Assembly (NCBI GenBank): GCA_015485235.1
Contig: WFTX01000338.1
Location: forward strand, 1 to 16,178
Direction: 5' to 3'
Length of the DNA: 16,178 nt
DNA from: Nitrospirota bacterium
GTDB lineage: Bacteria; Nitrospirota; Thermodesulfovibrionia; Thermodesulfovibrionales; JdFR-85
This document shows, piece by piece, positions 6,890-14,723 of this stretch. A program made the translations under genes and the position numbers. The stretch's first letter is position 1; every line of letters starts with the position of its first letter. The notes under the pieces are model-generated. The model saw only the letters and a list, made by a program, of their open reading frames with translations, did not search any database and had not been told where the DNA came from.

Positions 6890-8236
6890 TCAGATGAGGA
6901 GTTTTTCTACCTTTTTTATGGACTCGTAGAGAGTGAATATTATAAGACGGTCGCCATGCCTTATTACATCCTCACCGCCGGGTATTATCACGTCCTGGTC
7001 TCTTATGATGGCACCTATCAGGGCTGACCTCGGTATCTCCGCATCCATGAGCCTCTTGCCGGCGAGGGGTGAGTTATTGCTCACACCTGCCTCTATAATC
7101 TCAGCCATGTCCTCGGCAATGGCTGTAAGGCTCAGAATATCACCTCTCCGTACATACCTCAGGATGGAACTGGCCGTGATCAGCCTTGGACTGATCACCA
7201 CCTCGATTCCGAGATCATGGGCAAGGGGAAGATATTCCGTCTTGTTCACCACAGTTATAACTCTTCTGGCTCCCATGCTCTTTGCAAGAAGGGATGACAT
7301 GATGTTCAACTCCTCGTTGTTCGTAATCGCTGCAAAGACGTCCATGGAGCCGGCATTTTCTTCTTCCAGAAGTCCACGGTCTGCACCGTTTCCGTGAAGC
7401 ACAACCGTATCCTCAAGGTTCTTTATCAGATATTTGCAACGCTCCTGGCTGTTTTCCACTATCTTGAGGGAGATCCCGCTTTTTTCGAGTTCCCTGGCAA
7501 TGTGAAATCCGATCCTGCCCCCTCCGATCATCATCACGTTCCGGACAGGCCTGACATCCCCCACTATCAGAGCGGCTACCCGCTCGATGCTGTCCCTGTG
7601 AATGGGCAGATAAACCACATCCCGTGGTTCTATCCGGTCATTGCCCTTGGGGATTATCGCCCTGTCTCCTCTCTGGATGATCCCGATGAGTATCTTCTGG
7701 CTGATCTGCTCCCGGAGGTCCTTGAGGCTCTTTCCTGCAATAAAGGAATCCTCTTTAACCCTGAAGCCTATAACCTGTATGATACCGTTTTCAAATTCCT
7801 CGACATCATAGGCAAAGGGGGCCTGAATGATCCTTATTATGGCCCTTGCCGACTCAAGTTCAGGATTGATCGCCGGGTCGATGTCAAGGTGTTCCCCGGC
7901 AAGCAGTTTCCTGTTCCTGAAGTACTCTTCGTTCCTGATCCTGGCGATCTTTCTCTTGACATTAAAGAGGGCCTTTGCGACCAGACAGGAGATCATGTTT
8001 ATTTCATCACTGTTAGTTACGGCAAGTAGTATATCAGCATCGTCTGCACCTGCCTCTTCCAGGACCCTCGGTGAGCCTCCTTCTCCTTCCACCACCGCAA
8101 TATCCAGTTCCTCGCTTATCCTGGCCAGCTTCTGGCTGTCCGTATCAATCACAACCACATCTATGTCCTGTTCCCGGGAGAGAAACTTTGCGATATGATA
8201 GCCGACCTCTCCTGCGCCTATGACGATTACTTTCAT
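6890..8236 (-). CDS. trkA: Trk potassium uptake regulator TrkA, two RCK units
   Basis: 448 residues, the length of full TrkA. Two tandem RCK units each begin with a Rossmann glycine motif, GAGEVGYHIAKFL at 7-19 and GGGRIGFHIA in the second half. Each has an acidic ribose-binding strand end (VVIDTD, LKIVENS) and a C-terminal RCK_C lobe (ending GDVVYLPI and GDRLIIFTL). The protein forms a cytoplasmic ring that binds NAD(H) or ATP/ADP and gates TrkH. The ATG is fixed by an in-frame stop a few codons upstream, and no SD site precedes it. It heads the operon trkA-trkH-DUF3786 and is divergent from the PPC gene. Confidence 0.96.
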   Translation of the reverse strand: MKVIVIGAGEVGYHIAKFLSREQDIDVVVIDTDSQKLARISEELDIAVVEGEGGSPRVLEEAGADDADILLAVTNSDEINMISCLVAKALFNVKRKIARIRNEEYFRNRKLLAGEHLDIDPAINPELESARAIIRIIQAPFAYDVEEFENGIIQVIGFRVKEDSFIAGKSLKDLREQISQKILIGIIQRGDRAIIPKGNDRIEPRDVVYLPIHRDSIERVAALIVGDVRPVRNVMMIGGGRIGFHIARELEKSGISLKIVENSQERCKYLIKNLEDTVVLHGNGADRGLLEEENAGSMDVFAAITNNEELNIMSSLLAKSMGARRVITVVNKTEYLPLAHDLGIEVVISPRLITASSILRYVRRGDILSLTAIAEDMAEIIEAGVSNNSPLAGKRLMDAEIPRSALIGAIIRDQDVIIPGGEDVIRHGDRLIIFTLYESIKKVEKLLI

Positions 8237-8243
8237 AGGGAAG

Positions 8244-8252
8244 ATTATATCA
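8244..8252 (-). promoter_or_regulatory. Extended -10 promoter of trkA, leaderless geometry
   Basis: TGATATAAT on the minus strand is a consensus extended -10 (TGnTATAAT). It ends seven bases before the trkA ATG, so transcription should begin at or within a base of the start codon. No -35 match is seen, as expected for extended -10 promoters. The 20 bases before ATG contain no purine-rich SD site. Confidence 0.55.
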
Positions 8253-8302
8253 TAGAGGGCTTACTCATGGGAGATGTTCTTCTCTTTACTTCATAGCCAG
8301 AC

Positions 8303-8332
8303 TTGAAGGATTCATCCCCTGTCTGTTATATT
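8303..8332 (+). promoter_or_regulatory. Promoter of the PPC gene, leaderless geometry
   Basis: TTGAAG (8303-8308) and TATATT (8327-8332) are 18 bases apart and match the sigma-70 hexamers at four and five positions. The -10 ends eight bases before the ATG at 8341, predicting a leader of zero to two bases. There is no SD site. Confidence 0.5.
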
Positions 8333-8340
8333 TCAGTAGT

Positions 8341-8778
8341 ATGGAATACAGGACTGCTGAGACAGGAAGAGTGTTTGTCGTCCGGTTCTCCGACGGCGAT
8401 GACCTCCTTGGTGGGTTGAAAGAACTGGCTCGAAAGGAAGACGTAAGGGCTGCTGTGTTTCAGGTTGTCGGTGGCATCAAGAGGGGTGAATTCGTTGTCG
8501 GACCTGAGACAGAAGAGATGCCGCCCAAACCCCTCTGGAGGGAGCTTTCCGAGAGTCATGAGGTCTACGGCGGGGGAACCATATTCTGGAAGGACGATGA
8601 ACCGCTTATCCACTTCCACGGTGCCTACGGGAAGAGGGACTCCGTCAAGATGGGATGCCTCAGGAAGGGCTCAGAAGTCTTTCTCATACTTGAAGTGGTT
8701 GTACTCGAACTGAAGGGGATCAATGCAGAAAGAGTCCCTGACCCTGAAAGCGGTCTTCCCTTGTTGAAGTTTCTTTGA
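8341..8778 (+). CDS. PPC (DUF296) domain protein
   Basis: 145 residues, the size of stand-alone bacterial PPC/DUF296 proteins, which form trimers. Family features are GRVFVVRFSDGDDLLGGL at the N-terminus, AAVFQVVGGIKRGEF, the LIHFHGAYGK core strand, and a C-terminal EVVVLELKGINAERVPDPESGLPLL. Bacterial members are often annotated as DNA-binding by analogy with plant AT-hook proteins, but this one has no AT-hook and its function is unknown. At the putative metal site the two His of IHFHG are kept, while the usual second GGHL-type motif reads MGCLRKG, with Cys in place of His. It is divergent from trkA and ends 14 bases from the convergent ATPase stop. Confidence 0.85.
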   Translation: MEYRTAETGRVFVVRFSDGDDLLGGLKELARKEDVRAAVFQVVGGIKRGEFVVGPETEEMPPKPLWRELSESHEVYGGGTIFWKDDEPLIHFHGAYGKRDSVKMGCLRKGSEVFLILEVVVLELKGINAERVPDPESGLPLLKFL

Positions 8779-8792
8779 CGTCCGACTGATCA

Positions 8793-11420
8793 TCAGCCTG
8801 TCTTCTTATCCCGGAGCCGTCTGATGAGTTTCTCTGTCTCCACTGCAAAAAATACAACTGACGACATCGCCAGTGTAACTGATAGCTCCCATAGAGTAAG
8901 GGGCTTTGTCTTGAAGATCGGGTTCAGGAAGGGTAGATAGATCGTAGCCATCTGGAGGAGGAATGTAAGGATAAAGGCCCCGAGGAGCGGGAGGTTTGAT
9001 CTGAGGCCCTGGCGGAAGAGTGATTCCCGCTCTGACCTGATGGCAAGAACATTACCCATCTGACTCAGGCAAAGGACAGTAAAGACCATGGTCTGCCAGT
9101 TAGGGTCTCCGGCCTTAATGGCCCATGCCTGGGTAAAGATGGAGACAACACCCATCAGGAAACCGACCCAGACGATCTGAACGCCGAGACCATGGGCAAA
9201 GATGCTTTCCTCAGGATCCCGGGGAGGCCTCTTCATGATATTCCTTTCTGCAGGCTCTGCTGTGAGGGCAAGGCCGGGAAGGCCGTCAGTCACGAGATTT
9301 ATCCATAAAATGTGGATAGGCAGGAGGGGAATGGGCAGCCCAAGGAAGGGGGCGAGGAAGATGGTCCAGATCTCGCCGGAATTACTTGCCATGGTGTATC
9401 TTATGAATTTCCGGATATTGTCGAAAATCCTTCTGCCTTCCCTCACAGCCTTGACGATCGTTGCAAAGTTATCATCAAGAAGTATCATGTGGGCGGCCTC
9501 CTTGGCTACATCAGTGCCTGTTATTCCCATTGCTATCCCGATATCAGCCCTTTTCAGGGCGGGCGCATCATTCACACCGTCACCTGTCATGGCAACGAAC
9601 TGTCCTCTGTCCTGAAGGGCCTTTACTATCTTCAGTTTCTGTTCAGGCGCCACCCTGGCATAGACCCTTATGCGTTGCACCTGATCTTCGAATGCCTCAA
9701 GACTCAATCTCTCCAGTTCCTGACCGGTAATGATGTTTCTCTCTCCGTCTTCTGTTATGCCGATCCTCTTTGCTATTACCCGGGCAGTCAGGGGATGATC
9801 CCCGGTAATCATCACCGGTATTATTCCCGCAGTCCTGCAGAGTTTTACAGCCTCTGCAGCCTCCTGCCTCGGTGGATCCATCATTCCCACAAGCCCCAGG
9901 ATTACGAGTCCTCTTTCCACTGTTTCCGGTGAGATATCTTCTGGCAGGGAGTCCCATTCCCTCATGGCTATACAGAGCACCCTGAGTCCCCTTGAAGCCA
10001 TTTCATCACTTGCCTTCAAGAGTCCGGTTCTGTCAAGTGCCTGGATCCCGCGAGGAGTCTGGAGAGAGTCAGCCTTCTCCACAAGCACATCCACCGCTCC
10101 TTTGGTAAAGGAGATAAAGGGTGGACCCTCTCCCCCCTTATCGCTGCTTTCCTTCCAGGCATGTATGGTTGTCATGCATTTCCGTTCCGAATCAAAGGGG
10201 ATTTCTCCTATTCTGGGATACATCCTGGCCAGGTCCTGCTTTTGAAAACCTTTTTTTCTTGCAAAGTCATAGAGCGCAGTTTCCGTGGGGTCTCCCAGGA
10301 GATTTCCCGAAGCATCCTCCTCTGCATCATTGCTGAGTGCCAGGGCTGTATAAAGCATTCCAAACATGGACGGCCCGGTATCTATCTTTCCGTCCGCCCA
10401 TACCTCTTCAACGGTCATCCTGTTCAGGGTTAGGGTTCCGGTCTTGTCAGAGCAGATGTAAGTCACTGAACCAAGGGTCTCAACTGCAGGAAGCTTTCTT
10501 ACAAGGGCGTTCTGCCTGACCAGTTTCCGTGCGCCCAGGGCAAGGGAGATGGTCACTACAGCCGGCAATGCCTCAGGGATGGCGGCAACGGCAAGGGAAA
10601 TAGCAGTAAGAAGCATTGTCATGGGTTCTTCACCCCTGAAGAGTCCCAGAAAGAATACGACTGCACAGATGGCAAGGACTGCAATGGCAAGCCTCTGTCC
10701 AAAGGACTGGAGCCTCTTCTGGAGCGGAGTCTTCACCTCGTCTTCTTCCTGGAGCATTGTGGCGATCTTTCCAAGTTCTGTCTTCATCCCTGTTGCCACA
10801 ACAATTCCCCGTCCCCGTCCGTAAGTAACTATGGTCCCCCTGTAAGCCATGTTCTTCCGGTCTCCAAGGGGGATATCTTCTGAAGGGAGCGTGTCAGGTG
10901 TCTTCTTGACCGGCAGGGACTCTCCTGTAAGGGCTGCTTCTTCGATCTTTAATTGCACGGCCTCGATCAGGCGCATATCAGCAGGCACCATATTGCCTGC
11001 CTCAAGCAGCACGATATCGCCTGGGACGATCTCATATGCGGGTATGTTTTCCGGACGGTTATTCCGAAGAACGACTGAAACAGGCGCAGCCATTCTTTTC
11101 AGCGCCGCCATCGCCTTTTCAGCCCGGTACTCCTGAACGAAACCGATTATCGCATTCAGGACAACGATGACTATAATGGCTATTGTATCGGCAGGCTCAC
11201 CTATGATGCCTGAGACAACAGCTGCAGCCAAAAGCACCAGTATCATGAAGTCCCGGAACTGATCAAGGAGGAGCATAAGAGGGCTCCTCCTTTTTTTCTC
11301 CCTGATTGCATTGGGGCCATGCCTTTTTAGACGCTCTCCGGCCTCCTCACTAGTGAGGCCCTCTGGAGAGCTCCCCAGTTCTTCCAGTACCTTATCTATC
11401 TCAAGATTATGCCAGTTCAT
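8793..11420 (-). CDS. P2A-type (calcium-transporting) P-type ATPase
   Basis: 875 residues, full length. An N-terminal cation-ATPase domain is followed by an actuator loop with LTGES (164-168), the phosphorylation site DKTGT with Asp325, and the hinge GDGVNDAP (613-620). About ten membrane segments are expected. Aligned with SERCA, calcium site II residues are kept: Glu283 in PEALP (E309), Asn708 (N796) and Asp712 (D800). Site I Asn680 and Glu683 (N768, E771) and Thr711 (T799) are also kept. The M8 glutamate E908 is Gln787 here, as in many bacterial and PMCA pumps. Ca2+ export is the likely role; Mn2+ or another cation is not excluded. The start MNWHNLEIDKVLEEL is typical. No SD site is present. 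Confidence 0.93.
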   Translation of the reverse strand: MNWHNLEIDKVLEELGSSPEGLTSEEAGERLKRHGPNAIREKKRRSPLMLLLDQFRDFMILVLLAAAVVSGIIGEPADTIAIIVIVVLNAIIGFVQEYRAEKAMAALKRMAAPVSVVLRNNRPENIPAYEIVPGDIVLLEAGNMVPADMRLIEAVQLKIEEAALTGESLPVKKTPDTLPSEDIPLGDRKNMAYRGTIVTYGRGRGIVVATGMKTELGKIATMLQEEDEVKTPLQKRLQSFGQRLAIAVLAICAVVFFLGLFRGEEPMTMLLTAISLAVAAIPEALPAVVTISLALGARKLVRQNALVRKLPAVETLGSVTYICSDKTGTLTLNRMTVEEVWADGKIDTGPSMFGMLYTALALSNDAEEDASGNLLGDPTETALYDFARKKGFQKQDLARMYPRIGEIPFDSERKCMTTIHAWKESSDKGGEGPPFISFTKGAVDVLVEKADSLQTPRGIQALDRTGLLKASDEMASRGLRVLCIAMREWDSLPEDISPETVERGLVILGLVGMMDPPRQEAAEAVKLCRTAGIIPVMITGDHPLTARVIAKRIGITEDGERNIITGQELERLSLEAFEDQVQRIRVYARVAPEQKLKIVKALQDRGQFVAMTGDGVNDAPALKRADIGIAMGITGTDVAKEAAHMILLDDNFATIVKAVREGRRIFDNIRKFIRYTMASNSGEIWTIFLAPFLGLPIPLLPIHILWINLVTDGLPGLALTAEPAERNIMKRPPRDPEESIFAHGLGVQIVWVGFLMGVVSIFTQAWAIKAGDPNWQTMVFTVLCLSQMGNVLAIRSERESLFRQGLRSNLPLLGAFILTFLLQMATIYLPFLNPIFKTKPLTLWELSVTLAMSSVVFFAVETEKLIRRLRDKKTG

Positions 11421-11722
11421 AATAATGTATAAAGTATTAAAAGTTCCTGTTGAGTTTATACCCCTTCCTCTCCATCCACCTTAAGTGGGAAGGACAGGGC
11501 GAGGATAGCCCCGTTTATAAATTATAACCCTTCTACAGTTCAGTAGTCTTATTTCCCTCTGTTTAATAAAAATATCATTGCTCTATGTAATATATATAAA
11601 AATATAAAATATAAAATAATAAGGAATTTACGGATATATCATGGTCCTAATACTTGAAAGATCTGATAATTACCTTTTGTATTGGGATGTCCGTCAACGC
11701 ACACTCCTTGCCAGCCCCACGT
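11421..11722. other. 302-base AT-rich gap with ATPase upstream region
   Basis: No gene is seen. On the minus strand TCAACA (11453-11448) and TATACA (11431-11426) are 16 bases apart and five bases before the ATPase ATG, a weak possible promoter. Further upstream lies a compound stem: CCTTCC/GGAAGG (11463-11468 with 11488-11493) around an inner CCAC/GTGG. Another TATAAT is on the minus strand near 11521-11526. No clear terminator follows the transglutaminase gene. Confidence 0.45.
11561..11624. repeat. AT-rich low-complexity tract
   Basis: A run made almost only of A and T, built from drifting ATATAAAA-like units, most regular at 11597-11620. It stands out sharply from the flanking coding sequence. 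It may be an upstream activating (UP-like) or bent-DNA segment for the ATPase, or just neutral sequence. Confidence 0.5.
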
Positions 11723-13666
11723 TTATGAAGCATTAAGGTTTTTCTTTGCCTTTGTGAGCAAGTGGTCCCTCCTCAGTCTGTTATATAGAGTCTTCAGGTG
11801 TTTCAGGTCCTTCTGATCGGAGACACCTGAAAACCTGATCCTTTCGTAGAGACTGATAAACTCCATGACCAACTCTTTCGTATCCTTGGGCAGGGCTTTG
11901 ATCTGCCTCTCCATCTCCACTCTGGAGGTATACTCACCCCGCATTTCTCCCACAAGAACCTTCCTGAGCCTTGCGTAGAGCCTGCTTTCAGGGGGAAGCC
12001 TGAAAGGACCACTCCGGAAATACAGAATTATTATAATCAAGAAGATAACGCCCAGAAGAGTAATACCCGTCGGGAGGACTAATCTCCGCCCGTGAGGCAT
12101 CCCGCGACCTGACCATTTCATTGATGGAAGGCTCAGCCGTCTCATAATACTTGCCTGGTCATATCTGCTGAAACCTACCACATACCTCTCCCAGTTCAGT
12201 TTGAGGTAATCCATGAACAGGTTCAGGGGATGCCTTCTTTCAGCCTGGGCCGGTGGGGTCGGGTCAAAGGTCTCCCACTTCCTCCCGATCATCGCCTCCA
12301 CCCAGGTATGAGCATCGGACTGCCGGACGATGTAATAGTTTCCATAGCTGTTGAACTCTCCTCCCATGTATCCCGCTACCACCCTTGCCGGTATTCCGAT
12401 TGAGCGGAGCATCAGGGCCATGGCCGTAGCATAATACTCACAGTACCCCCTCCTGGACCTGAAGAGGAAATCCTCAACTGGTGTCAGACCTTCCACAGGG
12501 GCAGGAACTGTTAATGAATAGATATATTCCCTCTTAAGAAATCCTTCTATAGCCTTTGCCTTCTCAAAGGTTGAAGCCAGCCTTTCAGTGACTGAAAGGG
12601 CAAGTTCTCTTACCCGGTCCATCCCCTTCGGCATCTGCAGATAGAGGTAATCGTCAAGTGTAGGGGGAAGGGGGGCAGCGGTGCTCTGAACGGTATACCT
12701 TATCCTCTTTCCTTTCTTGAACGGGATGGAGAGTGCTCCGTCATTATGCCTCATAATCCTCCTTGCACTGGTCCTCAGTTTCCGGATCCTTCCGAGTAAG
12801 AATATATATTCCGTGTCAAGGGGCTCCAGGATGAACTCCTGGCTGTATCTGGGGCCACTGCCTCCAGGCCCTATTTCAAACTCACCATCACTGCTCTGGA
12901 TCACCATCTTGCTTGTCTCCAGATCCTGCCAGGTATTATTTTCATAAAACTCAAAGGTTATTCCCCGCCAGTATGGGATCCCTCTGAATGGCGGTGTGAC
13001 GGTTACACGCATCACCGGGGTTCTGTCAAGCTTAAGGTCCTGGAGTTCTCCAAGTTGGACCTTCTCGGAAAACCCCGACTTCATCCCCCTGCCCAGGCTC
13101 TTTCCCCACAGGCTTCCCTTCAGACGGGGGATCGCAGGAAAGAGGAGTATGCTCAGGATGCTCACAATGAAAGTAACAGTCAGGGCCTGCCTGAGATAGC
13201 CCCTCATCGAGTGGATACCCTGCTGGAGAAGGTGTGAGTAAAACAGTGAGATAGCTGTCACGATCATGAATAGAATAAAGACAACACCGAAAAAGAGGGA
13301 TGACGTGAGCTCAGAGGCCAGAAGAACCTGAATCAGGGTCATGAAGAAGACCTGAAGGGAGTCCCAGGGGTCTTTTATGTCCAAACTCTTAATGGAATGG
13401 AAGAGTATTGTCAGGTGGGAGACTGCTACTATAAGATCGCAGGAAATATAAACAACCTCAACCCCGAATACAAGGAGGGAGACCGTGGAGAGCCCTCCCA
13501 CGGCATACCGTGAAAGCTGGGGCCTTCCCTGGATTGCCCTGAGGTAACCCAGAAGAACAAGTGCGCCGGGTATGAAGAAAAGCGGGTTCACCTCTCCTGT
13601 TATTATGATACTCAGGTCACCGGTGAGAGCGACTACTGCTGTCAGGGCCTTATATATGGGAGGCAT
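11723..13666 (-). CDS. TgpA-type membrane transglutaminase-like protein
   Basis: 647 residues from the ATG at 13666, chosen because GGAG lies seven bases upstream; a longer 13699 start would extend the overlap with the previous gene. The first 180 or so residues hold about six membrane segments (DUF3488-like). An exported region follows, with the transglutaminase core near 370-480. Its catalytic triad is visible as Cys409 in RRGYCEYYATAMALMLR, His453 in SDAHTWVEA and Asp468 in WETFDPTPP. One more membrane segment (GITLLGVIFLIIIILYF) precedes a cytoplasmic DUF4129-like tail. TgpA of Pseudomonas is an essential relative; the substrate is unknown. It is the last gene of the moxR operon and overlaps the DUF58 gene by 17 bases. 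Confidence 0.92.
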   Translation of the reverse strand: MPPIYKALTAVVALTGDLSIIITGEVNPLFFIPGALVLLGYLRAIQGRPQLSRYAVGGLSTVSLLVFGVEVVYISCDLIVAVSHLTILFHSIKSLDIKDPWDSLQVFFMTLIQVLLASELTSSLFFGVVFILFMIVTAISLFYSHLLQQGIHSMRGYLRQALTVTFIVSILSILLFPAIPRLKGSLWGKSLGRGMKSGFSEKVQLGELQDLKLDRTPVMRVTVTPPFRGIPYWRGITFEFYENNTWQDLETSKMVIQSSDGEFEIGPGGSGPRYSQEFILEPLDTEYIFLLGRIRKLRTSARRIMRHNDGALSIPFKKGKRIRYTVQSTAAPLPPTLDDYLYLQMPKGMDRVRELALSVTERLASTFEKAKAIEGFLKREYIYSLTVPAPVEGLTPVEDFLFRSRRGYCEYYATAMALMLRSIGIPARVVAGYMGGEFNSYGNYYIVRQSDAHTWVEAMIGRKWETFDPTPPAQAERRHPLNLFMDYLKLNWERYVVGFSRYDQASIMRRLSLPSMKWSGRGMPHGRRLVLPTGITLLGVIFLIIIILYFRSGPFRLPPESRLYARLRKVLVGEMRGEYTSRVEMERQIKALPKDTKELVMEFISLYERIRFSGVSDQKDLKHLKTLYNRLRRDHLLTKAKKNLNAS

Positions 13667-14723
13667 GAACTGTCTCCGTAACGACCGGCCTGTACTCACC
13701 CATGGGTGAGTCTTCTGAGATCAGGATCAGAATGGAGTATCCTGAGATAGACTCCCTTTCAGGACACTCCAGTGAGTCTTCCATCTCGATAAGTGCGAGT
13801 ATGTCAAATATCTTGTAAAGATGTTCGCGGCCAGTCCCGAAGGGGAGAGTCTTTCTGCAGGTTATAAGCCTTACAGGATAACCTGCATCTATATACAGGG
13901 CAGCGAGGGTGGCTGCATGGGAGACAGCCCTTTCAAAGAGAGGGCTGTCTGTTCTGGCATTGTCAAGAATGATAGTAACATCTTTCGATATGCCTGGCTG
14001 AAAGGTCCTTGCTTTGAGGGAGCCATGTTTTGCCGTGGCCTTCCAGTGTATCTTCCTGAGGGGGTCTCCGGCCCGGAAATCTCTGATATGGGAGAACTCT
14101 TCATCCTCGTACATCTCCCTGAGTCCGGTATGCGTGGCATCCGTGGCCCTGGGAGGACCGGGAGGGTCCATCTCAAAGAGTGCCGGGTAAACGATGACTT
14201 CCCTTCCTGTGGTGAATCTTTTCTGAAACCTGAAGAATATGAAGGGGTAACCTGTCTCAATCCTGATTTCACCTATGCTGTACCTTCCCCTTCGGGGGAA
14301 GACAGCTTCTTCCCGGATAAATATCTCTTCACCCGGCGCAACCTTCTCAGCCGTAACCTCTCGATGAAGGAGATCAGAGCTTATTCTCAGGGACCGGGCA
14401 TGAAAGAGCCGGCCGCTGTTATGAATTATCAGACCGAGCAGAACCGGCTCTCCGGCATGTATTTCATCAGCAGGATCAGCAAAAAGGTCGGTCTTTCTTA
14501 ATGTAACAAGGGGAGAGAATAATCCGACAAGAGCCGTGGCAAGCATAAAGGAGAAGACAAGATACATAAGGTTGTTTCCTGTATTCAGGGCGGCGAAGGC
14601 GATGACTGAAAGGGCGATAATGAAACGTTTTCCTTCACGTGTCAACCTGAGGCTGTATTGTAAGACAGGATTAAAGAGGAACGGATATTTCCTCGAGTAT
14701 CTCTCTGATGATCTCATCGGCAT
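13650..14723 (-). CDS. DUF58 domain protein
   Basis: 357 residues. Two close membrane segments near 33-72 (FIIALSVIAFAALNTGNNLMYLVF and LATALVGLFSPLV) precede a cytoplasmic or exported beta-rich part. The DUF58 signature FSHIRDFRAGDPLRKIHWKATAK follows at about 213-235, then a von Willebrand A-like region with VTIILDNA. DUF58 proteins partner with MoxR ATPases, probably as adaptors or substrates in envelope or stress functions; the biochemical role is not settled. The ATG at 14723 overlaps the moxR 3' end by 53 bases, and 14717 is an alternative in the same frame. Neither has a good SD site, so coupling to moxR translation is likely. Confidence 0.9.
   Translation of the reverse strand: MPMRSSERYSRKYPFLFNPVLQYSLRLTREGKRFIIALSVIAFAALNTGNNLMYLVFSFMLATALVGLFSPLVTLRKTDLFADPADEIHAGEPVLLGLIIHNSGRLFHARSLRISSDLLHREVTAEKVAPGEEIFIREEAVFPRRGRYSIGEIRIETGYPFIFFRFQKRFTTGREVIVYPALFEMDPPGPPRATDATHTGLREMYEDEEFSHIRDFRAGDPLRKIHWKATAKHGSLKARTFQPGISKDVTIILDNARTDSPLFERAVSHAATLAALYIDAGYPVRLITCRKTLPFGTGREHLYKIFDILALIEMEDSLECPERESISGYSILILISEDSPMGEYRPVVTETVHASHI
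13674..13677 (-). promoter_or_regulatory. Shine-Dalgarno deciding the transglutaminase start
   Basis: GGAG lies seven bases before the ATG at 13666, inside the DUF58 coding sequence. It favours the shorter protein and translational coupling to the upstream gene. Confidence 0.65.

Noticed and set aside
7394..8029. Plus-strand 211-residue open frame
   Set aside because: Lies entirely antisense to trkA, whose domain match is unambiguous; no family resemblance and no ribosome site.
8764..8800. Possible bidirectional terminator between the PPC gene and the ATPase
   Set aside because: Only a 4-bp CTGA/TCAG symmetry is present, with no GC-rich stem and no T-run.
9312..9932. Plus-strand 206-residue open frame
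   Set aside because: Antisense to the conserved hinge and P domain of the P-type ATPase; a shadow frame.
13821..14501. Plus-strand 226-residue open frame
   Set aside because: Antisense to the DUF58 gene; composition follows the opposite strand's codons, with no recognisable domain.
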